64,000 nucleotides of DNA from positions 1-64,000 of the forward strand of contig CAZFYG010000003.1 in NCBI GenBank assembly GCA_964523375.1, read 5' to 3'. How positions within the stretch are numbered: position 1 is the stretch's first letter; each line of letters opens with the position of its first letter. Made by a program: the position numbers and the translations under genes. This DNA comes from CAJQGY01 sp964523375 (GTDB taxonomy: Bacteria; Pseudomonadota; Gammaproteobacteria; Magnimaribacterales; D2472). The notes under the pieces were generated by a model that searched no databases, had not been told where the DNA came from, and saw nothing but the letters and a program-made list of their open reading frames with translations. Shown piece by piece: positions 41,882 through 51,666 of this stretch.

Positions 41882-44800
41882 TTAATAATTTTATTATTTT
41901 ATCTCTTCGAAGCGACCCATTGGGCTCATTTATTTTTATGTTGAACCTGTTTTTATCATCAAATGAATAAATTGATTGATTTGTTTTTATAAGTTCCAGC
42001 AATTTAAGTATTGTTTCGTCACTGATGGCTTCGCTTAGCTGGATAGAGGTGATTTCATTAGTTGATGTTAATTTAGGCATGCTTAGATCTGCTATTAATT
42101 GGTTAATCGTAGCATTCTTTAGTAAGTTGCTTGTTTCACGAGGGATTCTGCCACAAGTATCTTCAAGAAAAAATTTAATTTTTTGAATATCTTTATGAGA
42201 ATCTACATCATAAATAAGCTTATAAATTTTTAACCTTTCAATAGTCGATGGCATATAAATATTACTTATAAAGGCTGAATCAAAGAAATTTACATCAGTT
42301 TTTATAATCTCTTTTTTTGTGTCATTTTTTTCAAGTTTTATAGCAGACTTGAGCATCGAAAGGTATAGTGAAAGACCAATAGACGCAATATGACCGCTTT
42401 GTTTATCACCAAGGATTTCTCCTGAACCTCGAAGCTCCATATCTTCTTGTGCTATGAAATAACCTGAGCCTAACTTTGATAACCTGACTATAGACTCTAA
42501 CCTTTCTGATGCTAGCTTTGGTATGACCACATCCGGTATTAGGAAGTAACAGTAACCTTGTTTATTAGATCTTCCTATTCTTCCCCTAAGCTGATGTAGT
42601 TGTGCTAATCCAAGCTTATGAGAATCTTCAATAATCATTGTATTTGCATTTGGTATATCAAGTCCCATTTCAACAATTGTTGTGCAAATAAGAATATCTA
42701 CTTCACCAGAACTAAAGCCATCCATTACACTAGCAATATCTTTTTTATTTAATTGACCATGAGCAATTCCAATTTTGATTCCAGGTATCAATGTTTGTAA
42801 TGTGATTTTTAAACCATGCATTTTGCTTATATTGTTCTGCAAAATAAAACACTGTCCTCCTCTTTGTATTTCACGCGATATTGATTCTTTTAAAATTGTA
42901 TTATCAGATATTTTAAGAAATGATTTTATAGAAAGCCTGTTAACTGGTGGACTGTTTAAAAAAGAGAAGTCTTTTAGTCCAGAAAATACAAAATTCATTG
43001 TTCTTGGTATTGGTGTTGCGGATAAATAAAGTATATGAATATTATCTTGCTTAGATTTGATTAGATCCTTTTGCTTTATGCCAAACCTATGCTCTTCGTC
43101 AACAACCAAAAGACCTGTATTTGAATAATCTATATCTTGATTAAAAATAGCATGAGTACAAACAAGAATATCAATTTCTTTATTATTATATTTTTCAACT
43201 AATTCTTTTCTATTTTTTAAGCTAATGTGTCTATTTAATAAAGATACGCTTATTGGTGACTCTTTAAATCTGTCAGTAAATGATTCAAGGTGCTGTTTAG
43301 CAAGAATTGTACTTGGACAAAGCACTATTGCTTGTTTTTCAGAGTAAACACTTATAAATGCGGCTCTCATTGCAACTTCAGTTTTACCAAAACCCACGTC
43401 TCCACAAATAAGCCTATTCATAGGCTTTATTAAACTTAAATCTTTACGAATTGAATCTATAGCAATTAGCTGATCTTTTGTCTCGTTGTAAGGAAAATAT
43501 GAATTAAATTTATTAAAATCATCATCACTAACTTTAAGGCTGGGTGATGATGATCTAGCTCTTCTAGATTCTATATCTAATATCTCTGCGGCATGATCAT
43601 GCGCTTGCTTTAAAGCCTTTTCTTTCTTTTTAGTCCATTTGTTCGAGGAAATTGAATCGAGCTGAATATCTGTTAAGAGTCTAGATTTATGATATTTTGA
43701 GAGCAAGTTAATATTGCGCAAAGGAACATACAAATTTTCATTTTCAATATACCGTATTTTTACGTATTCATTCGTAACATTATTTGTTTCAACAACTTCT
43801 AGTCCGTCATAAACTCCAAGTCCATATTTCTCATGTACTACTAAATCATTTTTATTAAAGGGATTAAGATCAATAATATCTGTCTCAGAGGTTTCCTGCA
43901 CATCATTTACAATTTCTTTTTCTATATTAGGTTCTATGTGCACTACTAAAATTTCATTACGATAGGCTAGAGGTCTTATTCTTGGGTGTTTTGCAAAATA
44001 AACACCATCATTTAAATCATTTAGTTGGCCGTCCAGCTCTTTTAAAGGGATATTACTGTCTTCTTGTAGCTTATTAATGCTAGATGCAATATTAGAAAGT
44101 AGGATAACTTTATTGAAATTAGTTAGTGACTTCGATAGATTGGTATTTAAATTTTTTAGATCAAAGCTATAGTCACTATAATTATTATCTATTTTAAAGA
44201 CAGGTAAATTTTCTATGAAATTATTTACTTCTGAATCATTAAAAAAAAGATCCTTCGGGTTTATTAATGGCCTAGAGATGTCAATGTCCTCATCATTAAA
44301 TCGTTGATTAATATATTCAAAATGTGATGAGCTAGTCAGTTCTGTTTTTAAAAATTCATATTCAGAAAATATATCCTTAAATGCCTGAGTAGTCTCAAAA
44401 AAGAATGGTAAGTAAATTTCAAGCCCCTCGGTCTCTTTACCATTGGATACTTTGTTAAAAATAGTGCAGTCTCTTTCATCTTTTTTATCAAAATATTTCC
44501 TCCATTTTGATTTAAATAGCTCTATGGAAGGAGTATTTCTTGGTATCAACGAACCATTGCTTAAATTAAATGTTTTGATAGAAGAGAGTGATGATTGTGT
44601 TTTTTCATCAAAGAACCTTATTGATTCTATTGTTGTATCAAAGAATTCAATTCTAATTGGTGATTTATATATCGGTGTATAAACGTCAACAATCCCACCT
44701 CTATGTGCGTACTCATTTGTATACTCAACTTTATCTTTCCTCTTAAAATTATTTGAATCAAGTATCTTTAAAAAATCATTTATGTTGATTTGATCGTTTT

Positions 44801-45143
44801 CTGAGAAAGTTGAAAGTGATTTGAAATGAGATATTGGTGGTAATTTCTCATATAAATTTTTAGTTGTTGTTATAACAATTGATTTTTCTTTCATCCTATT
44901 AAGGATAGTAAACCTCTCCTTTATAATATTCTGAGGTGTTGAAAAATGGTCATATGGAAGAACCTCACTTTCTGGAAATATATAAACCTCATTGGGATTT
45001 AAATACAGGCTTAGCTCATTGAATAGTGTTTTTGATGCTTTTACATCATCCACGATAACGCATAATGATTTATGGCTGAGTTGATATTTATTGCACAATG
45101 CATGTGCAAAGCTGTGGTCTTTGGCTTTATTAAAATTTGTCAT
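41868..45143 (-). CDS. mfd: Transcription-repair coupling factor Mfd
   Basis: About 1091 residues from ATG 45143. UvrB-homology N-terminus (YIFPESEVLPYDHFS), RNA polymerase-interacting domain (NDLVVHEKYGLGVYDGLE, near ~440) and RecG-like helicase motor follow: CGDVGFGKTEVAMRA, VVDEEHRFG, LSATPIPRTMNF, DIPNANTMIIE and QLHQLRGRIGRS. TRG motif GSGEILGDKQSGH and C-terminal D7 domain end the protein. Mfd removes stalled RNA polymerase and recruits UvrA. A TTG at 45179 is also in frame, but it would place the start over the divergent gene's promoter, so I prefer the ATG. Confidence 0.95.
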   Translation of the reverse strand: MTNFNKAKDHSFAHALCNKYQLSHKSLCVIVDDVKASKTLFNELSLYLNPNEVYIFPESEVLPYDHFSTPQNIIKERFTILNRMKEKSIVITTTKNLYEKLPPISHFKSLSTFSENDQININDFLKILDSNNFKRKDKVEYTNEYAHRGGIVDVYTPIYKSPIRIEFFDTTIESIRFFDEKTQSSLSSIKTFNLSNGSLIPRNTPSIELFKSKWRKYFDKKDERDCTIFNKVSNGKETEGLEIYLPFFFETTQAFKDIFSEYEFLKTELTSSSHFEYINQRFNDEDIDISRPLINPKDLFFNDSEVNNFIENLPVFKIDNNYSDYSFDLKNLNTNLSKSLTNFNKVILLSNIASSINKLQEDSNIPLKELDGQLNDLNDGVYFAKHPRIRPLAYRNEILVVHIEPNIEKEIVNDVQETSETDIIDLNPFNKNDLVVHEKYGLGVYDGLEVVETNNVTNEYVKIRYIENENLYVPLRNINLLSKYHKSRLLTDIQLDSISSNKWTKKKEKALKQAHDHAAEILDIESRRARSSSPSLKVSDDDFNKFNSYFPYNETKDQLIAIDSIRKDLSLIKPMNRLICGDVGFGKTEVAMRAAFISVYSEKQAIVLCPSTILAKQHLESFTDRFKESPISVSLLNRHISLKNRKELVEKYNNKEIDILVCTHAIFNQDIDYSNTGLLVVDEEHRFGIKQKDLIKSKQDNIHILYLSATPIPRTMNFVFSGLKDFSFLNSPPVNRLSIKSFLKISDNTILKESISREIQRGGQCFILQNNISKMHGLKITLQTLIPGIKIGIAHGQLNKKDIASVMDGFSSGEVDILICTTIVEMGLDIPNANTMIIEDSHKLGLAQLHQLRGRIGRSNKQGYCYFLIPDVVIPKLASERLESIVRLSKLGSGYFIAQEDMELRGSGEILGDKQSGHIASIGLSLYLSMLKSAIKLEKNDTKKEIIKTDVNFFDSAFISNIYMPSTIERLKIYKLIYDVDSHKDIQKIKFFLEDTCGRIPRETSNLLKNATINQLIADLSMPKLTSTNEITSIQLSEAISDETILKLLELIKTNQSIYSFDDKNRFNIKINEPNGSLRRDKIIKLLNELF

Positions 45144-45151
45144 TGATTGTG

Positions 45152-45157
45152 TATAAT
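45152..45157 (+). promoter_or_regulatory. Probable -10 for the acyl-CoA dehydrogenase pair
   Basis: A perfect TATAAT sits 40 bases before the ATG at 45198, in the 54-base gap to the divergent mfd start. No convincing -35 is seen at 16-18 bases. A ribosome site AAAGGG lies 6 bases before the ATG. Confidence 0.35.
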
Positions 45158-45197
45158 GTTCACCTATTTTATCAATCAATTAATACAAAAGGGAATA

Positions 45198-46370
45198 ATG
45201 GACATAAATTTTACACAAGAAGATATACAATTTAGGGATGAGATAAGAGACTGGTTGTCAAACGGCGGCTATCCAACTCATGTAAAGCATAAAACTGATA
45301 ATGGCATAGCCTTAACTAAGCAAGATATGACCGATTTTCATAAAGCAGTATCTGCAAAAGGATGGATGGGTTATAACTGGCCAAAAGAGCATGGCGGTAC
45401 AGGTTGGTCTGCAACACAATTATATATTTTTAATAAAGAATTCGGTTTAGGTGGATGCCCTCCATTGCTTGCTTTTGGTGTAAGCATGGTTGCACCTGTT
45501 ATCTATACTTTTGGTAATGATGAACAGAAAAAACGCTTCTTACCAGATATTCTAGAATTCAATACATGGTGGTGCCAGGGTTATTCAGAACCAGGGTCCG
45601 GCTCAGATTTGGCATCTTTAAAAACAAAAGCAGTTAGAGAGGGTGATCATTATATTATAAACGGATCTAAAACTTGGACTACGCTAGCCCAAAATGCTGA
45701 TTGGATTTTTGTGTTAGTAAGAACAGAAACAACAAAAATAAAACAAGAAGGTATTTCGTTCATATTAGTTGATATGAAAACTCCTGGTATAGAAGTAAAA
45801 CCCATAATCACCATTGATGGAGATCACGAGGTTAATTCTGTATTTTTTACTGATGTAAAGGTACCTGCTGAAAATCTTGTTGGAGAAGAGGGTAAAGGCT
45901 GGACTTATGCTAAGTTTCTTCTTGCCCATGAAAGGTTTGGAATAGCTGCTATTGGAACATCAATGAGGCAACTTAAAAGATTGAAAAACATTGTTTCTGA
46001 GTTAGAAAATCCAGAAATGGAAAAGAAAGTAGCTGAGTTGGAAATATCTGTCTCTGCACTAGAAATGACAGAATTAAGATTATTATCAGCTCTTGAGAAT
46101 GGAGGCCATCCTGGAGCAGAATCTTCTATCTTGAAAATAAAAGGAACTGAAATTCAACAAACTCTTACTGAATTATTTGTAGAGGCAGCTGGTGAGTATG
46201 CATTAATGTATCCTGGACCACATGGCTTTGAATCAAACTCTAAACCCGAAGGTCCAGATTTTGTTGCACAAAGTATTTCAGCATTTTTGAATATGAGAAA
46301 AGTTTCTATCTATGGTGGTAGTAATGAGATTCAAAAAAATATTATTTCAAAATTTGTACTAGGAGTTTAG
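45198..46370 (+). CDS. Acyl-CoA dehydrogenase family protein (first of a pair)
   Basis: 390 residues, ACAD fold: helical N-terminus (DINFTQEDIQFRDEIRDWL), WPKEHGGTG, WWCQGYSEPGSGSDLASLKTKA with FAD/substrate contacts (~130-151), and VGEEGKGW. The C-terminal signature reads SIYGGSNEIQKNI, so the position of the MCAD-type catalytic Glu is Gly. The ATG at 45198 with its AAAGGG site is preferred to one 51 bases upstream. A second ACAD gene follows after three bases, suggesting a two-subunit enzyme. Substrate is unknown. Confidence 0.9.
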   Translation: MDINFTQEDIQFRDEIRDWLSNGGYPTHVKHKTDNGIALTKQDMTDFHKAVSAKGWMGYNWPKEHGGTGWSATQLYIFNKEFGLGGCPPLLAFGVSMVAPVIYTFGNDEQKKRFLPDILEFNTWWCQGYSEPGSGSDLASLKTKAVREGDHYIINGSKTWTTLAQNADWIFVLVRTETTKIKQEGISFILVDMKTPGIEVKPIITIDGDHEVNSVFFTDVKVPAENLVGEEGKGWTYAKFLLAHERFGIAAIGTSMRQLKRLKNIVSELENPEMEKKVAELEISVSALEMTELRLLSALENGGHPGAESSILKIKGTEIQQTLTELFVEAAGEYALMYPGPHGFESNSKPEGPDFVAQSISAFLNMRKVSIYGGSNEIQKNIISKFVLGV

Positions 46371-46373
46371 AAA

Positions 46374-47468
46374 ATGAATTTAAATTATAGCGAAGAACAA
46401 TTAATGCTAAAGGAGCAAATCCAAAAATTTTGTGATGCAGAGTATGATTTCTACAAAAGAGAAGATGTCGTTAAATCAGATGCTGATTTTGATTCTGACG
46501 TTTGGTCGTTATTTGCTGAGCAAGGCTGGCTATCAATGCCTTTTTCAGAGGAGTCTGGGGGTTTTGGTTTTGGACCGATAGAATTATCTATTTTATTTGA
46601 AGAATTTGGTAAGGCTCTTGTAATAGAGCCCTATTTATCATCTGTGGTCCTTTCGGGGCATATCCTGGATAATAGTTCTTTTAATGATAAAAATACTGTT
46701 ATTGAATCAATTTGCAGTGGATCTATGCATGTGTCTCTAGCATATGCTGAATCTACCAATAAATATGATTATATCAATCCTCTTACATCTCTTTCAGCAG
46801 ATGGTAAGCTTAATGGTACCAAAGCATTAGTTCTTAATGGTGCAAATGCGTCTAAATTTATTGTATCTTGTAAGTCTGGTGACGAACTTGCTCTTGTTAT
46901 CATTGATTCCAACGCAGACGGTGTTTCAGTAACATCTTTCCCAACAGTTGATGGGCAAACATGCTCTGAAGTTTCTTTTGAAAATGTACTAGTTTCAAAC
47001 GAGAATATAATTGCAAAGGGTTCTGAGGGTAGTGATCTTCTATTAGGAGCAATAAATTTAGCCACTCTCTGTGTTAGCGCAGAAGCTGTAGGCTGCATGA
47101 CTTCTTGTTACTTAAAAACTGTAGAATACACAAAAAGCAGGGAGCAATTTGATCAGCCTATTTCTAATTTTCAAGTTCTTCAGCACAGGATGGTGGATAT
47201 GTTTATTGAAAGCGAACTATGCAAATCACTTTTAATAAAGGCTATGCTTGAAGTTGATGCAAACTCTGAAGACATGTTTAAGCACGTATCTGCTTTAAAG
47301 GCGCAGGTTGGTAAATCTGGTAAGTTTTCAGCACAACAGGCCGTTCAACTCCACGGTGGAATGGGCGTCAGTGATGAGCTTATGATTGGTCATTATTTGA
47401 AAAAAATGCTTACTATTGATGCATTATTTGGTAATAGTGACTTTCATGTTAAGAGCTTTAGTGCATAG
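46374..47468 (+). CDS. Acyl-CoA dehydrogenase family protein (second of a pair)
   Basis: 364 residues, more divergent than its partner. MNLNYSEEQLMLKEQIQKF opens the N-terminal helical domain; QGWLSMPFSEESGGFG, an acyl-CoA binding core with SREQFDQPISNFQVLQHRMVDM and AQQAVQLHGGMGVSDELMIGHYLKK are ACAD features. The usual YEGT segment with the catalytic Glu reads LFGNSDFH here. Paired ACADs of unlike subunits are known from steroid and pimeloyl-CoA oxidation (ChsE, PimCD types), where one subunit may lack activity. That parallel is inference. Confidence 0.87.
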   Translation: MNLNYSEEQLMLKEQIQKFCDAEYDFYKREDVVKSDADFDSDVWSLFAEQGWLSMPFSEESGGFGFGPIELSILFEEFGKALVIEPYLSSVVLSGHILDNSSFNDKNTVIESICSGSMHVSLAYAESTNKYDYINPLTSLSADGKLNGTKALVLNGANASKFIVSCKSGDELALVIIDSNADGVSVTSFPTVDGQTCSEVSFENVLVSNENIIAKGSEGSDLLLGAINLATLCVSAEAVGCMTSCYLKTVEYTKSREQFDQPISNFQVLQHRMVDMFIESELCKSLLIKAMLEVDANSEDMFKHVSALKAQVGKSGKFSAQQAVQLHGGMGVSDELMIGHYLKKMLTIDALFGNSDFHVKSFSA

Positions 47469-47479
47469 ATTTAAATATA

Positions 47480-47494
47480 TGTAAATTTTTTACA
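47480..47494. repeat. Small palindrome upstream of the GAPDH gene
   Basis: TGTAAA (47480-47485) and TTTACA (47489-47494) flank TTT, about 60 bases before the GAPDH ATG and 12 bases after the preceding stop. It may be an operator or a weak hairpin; chance is possible in A+T-rich DNA. Confidence 0.3.
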
Positions 47495-47554
47495 AATAGT
47501 TCGTGCATTTTTAATACGTTGTTATAGAATTTAATTTTAATTAATTCACAATCT

Positions 47555-49057
47555 ATGACTAATCAAAAAGATCCTAATTTTATTTCAACTGCTCGACAAG
47601 ATAGAATTCTTCCTGAAGATACATTCGCAGATTGGAAGTGGAGAGAGGCCCTGGCAGAGCTTATGGTGCCTGTCATAGGGACTTTATATAGAAATGGTAT
47701 CAATACACTAATTTACGGCAAATCTTTAGTTAATCAATCACCTGTTGAGTTAATGAGGGCCCACAGGTTTGCTAGGCAATCAGATAATAATGAGCTTAGC
47801 GAGTTTGAAACTTATCCTATTCTTCTTCATCTTGCCTCTTTGCAGCTTAATGATTGCGAAGTTGATATAGGAGAGCTAGCAGTAAAATGTCCATTTTTTG
47901 AAAGATTAAAAGAAGATCAAACAGGGCTTGAAACATACGTAAATGAGCAACTCAAGGGTGTTATTGGCTTTGATTCATCAAGGCCATCAGCTCCAACTAA
48001 TATAGTCTTGTATGGTTTTGGTAGAGTTGGAAGGCTTATAGCAAGGATGCTTGTTCAGTCAACTGGACCTGGAAATTATTTTAGACTAAGTGCAATTGTT
48101 ATTAGAAAAGCTTCAGATGATGATATTTACAAAAGAGCAAGTTTACTGCAAAGAGATTCAGTTCATGGTGCCTTTAATGGAACAGTTCGTGTGGATGAGG
48201 CTGATAGCTCATTGGTTATAAATGGTAACCCTGTAAAAATAATATATGCAAACAGCCCAAGTGATGTTGTTTATAATGACCATGATATTTTAAATCCTAT
48301 TGTTATAGACAATACTGGAGCATGGAGAGATGAAGAAGGCCTTTCTAAACATTTAAAATCTGGAGCAAAAAAAGTAATTTTAACCGCACCTGCAAAAGGA
48401 AATATTAAGAATATTGTTAATGGTGTTAATAACAATATATTAGACAAAAATGATGAAATAATATCTGCTGCATCATGCACAACCAATGCAATCGTTCCTG
48501 TTTTAGATATTCTAAATAAGCAATATGGTATTGAAGGCGGTCACATAGAAACAGTTCATTCATACACAAATGACCAAAACCTTATTGATAATTTTCATAA
48601 AGGAGATAGGCGAGGACGAAGTGCGGCACTTAATATGGTCATCACATCAACCGGAGCTGTAAAAGCTGTCTCAAAAGCACTTCCTGAGCTTGATGGTAAA
48701 TTAACTGGAAATGCAATTAGAGTACCTACACCAAATGTAAGTCTTGCAATTTTATCTCTTACACTCAATAAAGAGACATCAAAAGAATCATTAAATAACT
48801 ACCTTAGATCAATGGCTTTTCACTCTTCATATAGAGAAATACTTGGTTTTGTAAACTCATCTGAAGTGGTTTCAACAGACTTTTACTCTTCGCCTTTTGC
48901 AAGCATTATTGATTCTCAAGCAACGATAGTAAGTGGTAAGAGAATCACTTTATATTGTTGGTATGATAATGAGTATGGTTATTCTAAGCAGGTTGCCTCA
49001 TTAACTAAAAAAATTGCTGGTGTTAATCTTGTAAGATTACCTATACCAATTGACTAA
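47555..49057 (+). CDS. Long-form glyceraldehyde-3-phosphate dehydrogenase
   Basis: 500 residues. Residues ~150-500 are a GAPDH: GFGRVGRLIARML (NAD motif), VIDNTGAW, catalytic Cys near 308 in SAASCTTNAIVPVLD, HSYTNDQN, RGRSAALNMVITSTGA and WYDNEYGYSKQ. About 150 N-terminal residues precede it (DWKWREALAELMVPVIGTLY and on), absent from ordinary 335-residue GAPDHs. From memory Pseudomonas aeruginosa has a similar long GAPDH gene between mfd and nqrA; the same neighbourhood occurs here, with the ACAD pair added. Whether it serves glycolysis or gluconeogenesis is not shown. Confidence 0.9.
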   Translation: MTNQKDPNFISTARQDRILPEDTFADWKWREALAELMVPVIGTLYRNGINTLIYGKSLVNQSPVELMRAHRFARQSDNNELSEFETYPILLHLASLQLNDCEVDIGELAVKCPFFERLKEDQTGLETYVNEQLKGVIGFDSSRPSAPTNIVLYGFGRVGRLIARMLVQSTGPGNYFRLSAIVIRKASDDDIYKRASLLQRDSVHGAFNGTVRVDEADSSLVINGNPVKIIYANSPSDVVYNDHDILNPIVIDNTGAWRDEEGLSKHLKSGAKKVILTAPAKGNIKNIVNGVNNNILDKNDEIISAASCTTNAIVPVLDILNKQYGIEGGHIETVHSYTNDQNLIDNFHKGDRRGRSAALNMVITSTGAVKAVSKALPELDGKLTGNAIRVPTPNVSLAILSLTLNKETSKESLNNYLRSMAFHSSYREILGFVNSSEVVSTDFYSSPFASIIDSQATIVSGKRITLYCWYDNEYGYSKQVASLTKKIAGVNLVRLPIPID

Positions 49058-49086
49058 AATACCTAGAAACTCAAAGATATTACGAC

Positions 49087-49115
49087 TATAATCACCTCGA
49101 TTTTGTAACTATAAT
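49087..49115 (+). promoter_or_regulatory. Two TATAAT hexamers upstream of nqrA
   Basis: Perfect TATAAT hexamers at 49087-49092 and 49110-49115, each preceded by AC, lie 20-45 bases before the nqrA GTG. They may be alternative -10 elements. Neither has a good -35 at the right distance. Confidence 0.35.
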
Positions 49116-49135
49116 TAACTATTAAGTAATTTTAA

Positions 49136-50443
49136 GTGATTTTAATTAAAAAAGGATTGAATCTCCCAATATCTGGTCATCCTGATCCAGTTGTTTCTGA
49201 TACACCAACTATTCACAAAGCAGCAATTTTATCGAATGATTTTATTGGCATGAAACCCACTATGCTTGTTAAAGAAGGTGAAAAGGTAAAGTTAGGGCAA
49301 AAAATTATTGAAGATAAGAAAAATCCAGGTGTTTTTTTTACATCTCCATGTGGAGGAGAAGTGTCATCCATAAACAGAGGTGATAAAAGAAAGTTTTTAT
49401 CTATAGAGTTTGATATTGATGCTGAAGAGGAGTCCGTTTTATTTGACACTAACCAGGACCCAAAAACCCTGCTAATTGAATCAGGTTTATTCAATGCATT
49501 TAGAACAAGACCGTTCAATAGAACTCCAAAGGTTGAAGATAAGCCCGATAGGGTATTTATAAATGCATGTGATACTAATCCACTTGCTGTTAGCCCAAAA
49601 GATATAATACAACTTAATGAAGCAGACTTTAATTCTGGTGTTGCTTTTATATCAAGTTTATTTGATTTTGATATAGATCTTGCTTTTGAAGATGACCATA
49701 GAGATTATACATTTCAAAATGTTAACTCAACCCAATTTAAAGGCCCTCATCCTGCAGGCTTAGCTAGTACGCATATTAATGCTATATATCCTGTAAATCT
49801 TCATAGAAAAGTTTGGACCATTAATTATCAAGAGGTTATATCTATTGGTTATTTAGTTAATAATGGAAAGCTAAGAACTCATAAAAATATTTCTTTAGCT
49901 GGAGAGTCTGTTTTTAATCCTTCAATTGTTTCTGCAAGAATTGGCTCGAATATTGACCAGCTTTGTGCTGGTAAGGTAAATAGTAACGCAAGAGTTATTT
50001 CAGGTTCTGTTCTTTTCGGCCATGATGCTATAGATGCAATGTCATACTTAGGTTTTTATGACAACCAAGTTACAGCATTACCTAATCATACCGATGACGT
50101 ATTTTTAAACTGGGTTATGCCTGGAAAAAACATTCATTCTAAACTTAATGTTTTCTTATCTGCTTTCAAAAAACCAGCTAAATTTAATTTTAATACAGGA
50201 ATTAATGGAGGTAACAGGGCGATAGTACCTGTCGGCTCTTATGAGGAAATTATCCCACATGATATTTTGATGACCCAGTTACTTAAGGCTCTAGTTGTTG
50301 GTGATGTTGAGGTGGCCGCAGAGCTTGGTATGTTTGAATTAACAGCTGAAGATTTGGCATTGGCGACATATGTATGCCCTAGTAAATATGATTATTGTTC
50401 AATTCTTATGGATAACTTAAACAAGGTATACGAAGAGCTATGA
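49136..50443 (+). CDS. nqrA: Na+-translocating NADH:quinone reductase subunit A (GTG start)
   Basis: 435 residues. MILIKKGLNLPISGHPDP aligns with the NqrA N-terminus and fixes the GTG at 49136. KPTMLVKEGEKVKLGQKI is the biotinyl-lipoyl-like region. NqrA is the peripheral cytoplasmic subunit linked to quinone binding. First gene of a complete nqrABCDEF-apbE-nqrM run in which genes overlap or abut; nqrB overlaps its stop by four bases. Confidence 0.95.
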   Translation: MILIKKGLNLPISGHPDPVVSDTPTIHKAAILSNDFIGMKPTMLVKEGEKVKLGQKIIEDKKNPGVFFTSPCGGEVSSINRGDKRKFLSIEFDIDAEEESVLFDTNQDPKTLLIESGLFNAFRTRPFNRTPKVEDKPDRVFINACDTNPLAVSPKDIIQLNEADFNSGVAFISSLFDFDIDLAFEDDHRDYTFQNVNSTQFKGPHPAGLASTHINAIYPVNLHRKVWTINYQEVISIGYLVNNGKLRTHKNISLAGESVFNPSIVSARIGSNIDQLCAGKVNSNARVISGSVLFGHDAIDAMSYLGFYDNQVTALPNHTDDVFLNWVMPGKNIHSKLNVFLSAFKKPAKFNFNTGINGGNRAIVPVGSYEEIIPHDILMTQLLKALVVGDVEVAAELGMFELTAEDLALATYVCPSKYDYCSILMDNLNKVYEEL

Positions 50444-51666
50444 AGTTTCTAAGAACAAGTATTGATAATATTAAACCTAATTTTATTGGTGAGGGTAAGT
50501 ATGCAAAATGGTTCCCTTTATTTGATGCTTTTGAAAATTTTGTGTTTAACACAAAAAAATTAACAAAAAATCCAGTTCATGTAAGAGATTCAGTCGATAT
50601 ACAAAAAATAATGGTAACTGTTTGGCTGGCAGCATTTCCAGCTATGTTCTTTGGCATGTATAACCTAGGTGATTATTCTTTAAATTATTTAAATTTAATT
50701 GGTCAGCAAAATACTGGTGACTGGCATCATGTATTTGTAAATATTATTGGCTATGACCATACGAGTTTTATTGCTAAATTATGGTTTGGTGCATGTTATT
50801 TCCTGCCTATTTATATAACAGTCTTTGTAGTAGGTATTGGCTGGGAAGCTTTATTTGCAATTGTTAGGAAGCATGAAATTAATGAAGGTGCCTTTGTATC
50901 AACTATTCTTTTCTCACTAAGCTGCCCTCCAGATTTACCATTATGGCAAGCAGCAATGGGCATAACCTTTGGTTTGGTTATTGGCAAGGAGATATTTGGA
51001 GGTACTGGTAAGAATTTCTTAAATCCAGCTTTAACAGGGAGAGCTTTTTTATACTTTGCTTATCCTGCGCAAATATCAGGAGATAAAGTATGGATAGCTG
51101 GTCTGGCTGATAACAATATTATTCCAGAAGGATACAGTGGTGCTACTGCTCTTGGTGTTGCATCAACTGACGGAATGGAAGGTATATATAATAATTTCTC
51201 TTGGATGGATTCATTTTTAGGATTCATACCTGGTTCGGTTGGTGAGACATCTGTAATTGCTATCGGTATTGGTCTAATAATCCTACTTCTCACAAAAGTA
51301 GCTTCCTACAGAATTATTTTAGGAACCCTTGTTGGTATGATTTTAATGTCAACAATTTTAAATATTGTTGGCTCAGAAACAAACCCAATGTTTTATGTAC
51401 CATGGTATTGGCATTTAGTTATTGGCAGCTTTGCATTTGGTCTTGTTTTTATGGCCACGGAACCTGTTTCAGGCTCAGGTACAAATACTGGAAGATGGAT
51501 ATACGGTCTTGTAATTGGAATTACTGTTGTGTTGATTAGGGTTGTAAATCCAGCTTTTCCAGAAGGTATGATGCTAGCAATACTTTTTGCAAACCTTCTT
51601 GCTCCTGTTATAGATCATCTTGTTGTGATGAGTAATATTAAGAAAAGGAGAGCTCGACTATCATGA
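50440..51666 (+). CDS. nqrB: Na+-NQR subunit B
   Basis: 408 residues with about ten transmembrane helices. The covalent FMN site is Thr236 in GYSGATAL, the same residue number as in Vibrio cholerae NqrB. EGAFVSTILFSLSCPPDLPLWQAA, GGTGKNFLNPALTGRAFLYFAYP and FMATEPVSGSGTNTGRWIYG are conserved. NqrB is the main Na+-channel and ubiquinone-site subunit. Overlaps nqrA and nqrC by four bases each. Confidence 0.96.
   Translation: MKFLRTSIDNIKPNFIGEGKYAKWFPLFDAFENFVFNTKKLTKNPVHVRDSVDIQKIMVTVWLAAFPAMFFGMYNLGDYSLNYLNLIGQQNTGDWHHVFVNIIGYDHTSFIAKLWFGACYFLPIYITVFVVGIGWEALFAIVRKHEINEGAFVSTILFSLSCPPDLPLWQAAMGITFGLVIGKEIFGGTGKNFLNPALTGRAFLYFAYPAQISGDKVWIAGLADNNIIPEGYSGATALGVASTDGMEGIYNNFSWMDSFLGFIPGSVGETSVIAIGIGLIILLLTKVASYRIILGTLVGMILMSTILNIVGSETNPMFYVPWYWHLVIGSFAFGLVFMATEPVSGSGTNTGRWIYGLVIGITVVLIRVVNPAFPEGMMLAILFANLLAPVIDHLVVMSNIKKRRARLS

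Noticed and set aside
45144..45179. TTG at 45179 as the mfd start
   Set aside because: It would add 12 residues across the promoter region of the divergent acyl-CoA dehydrogenase gene. The ATG at 45143 gives a normal Mfd N-terminus.
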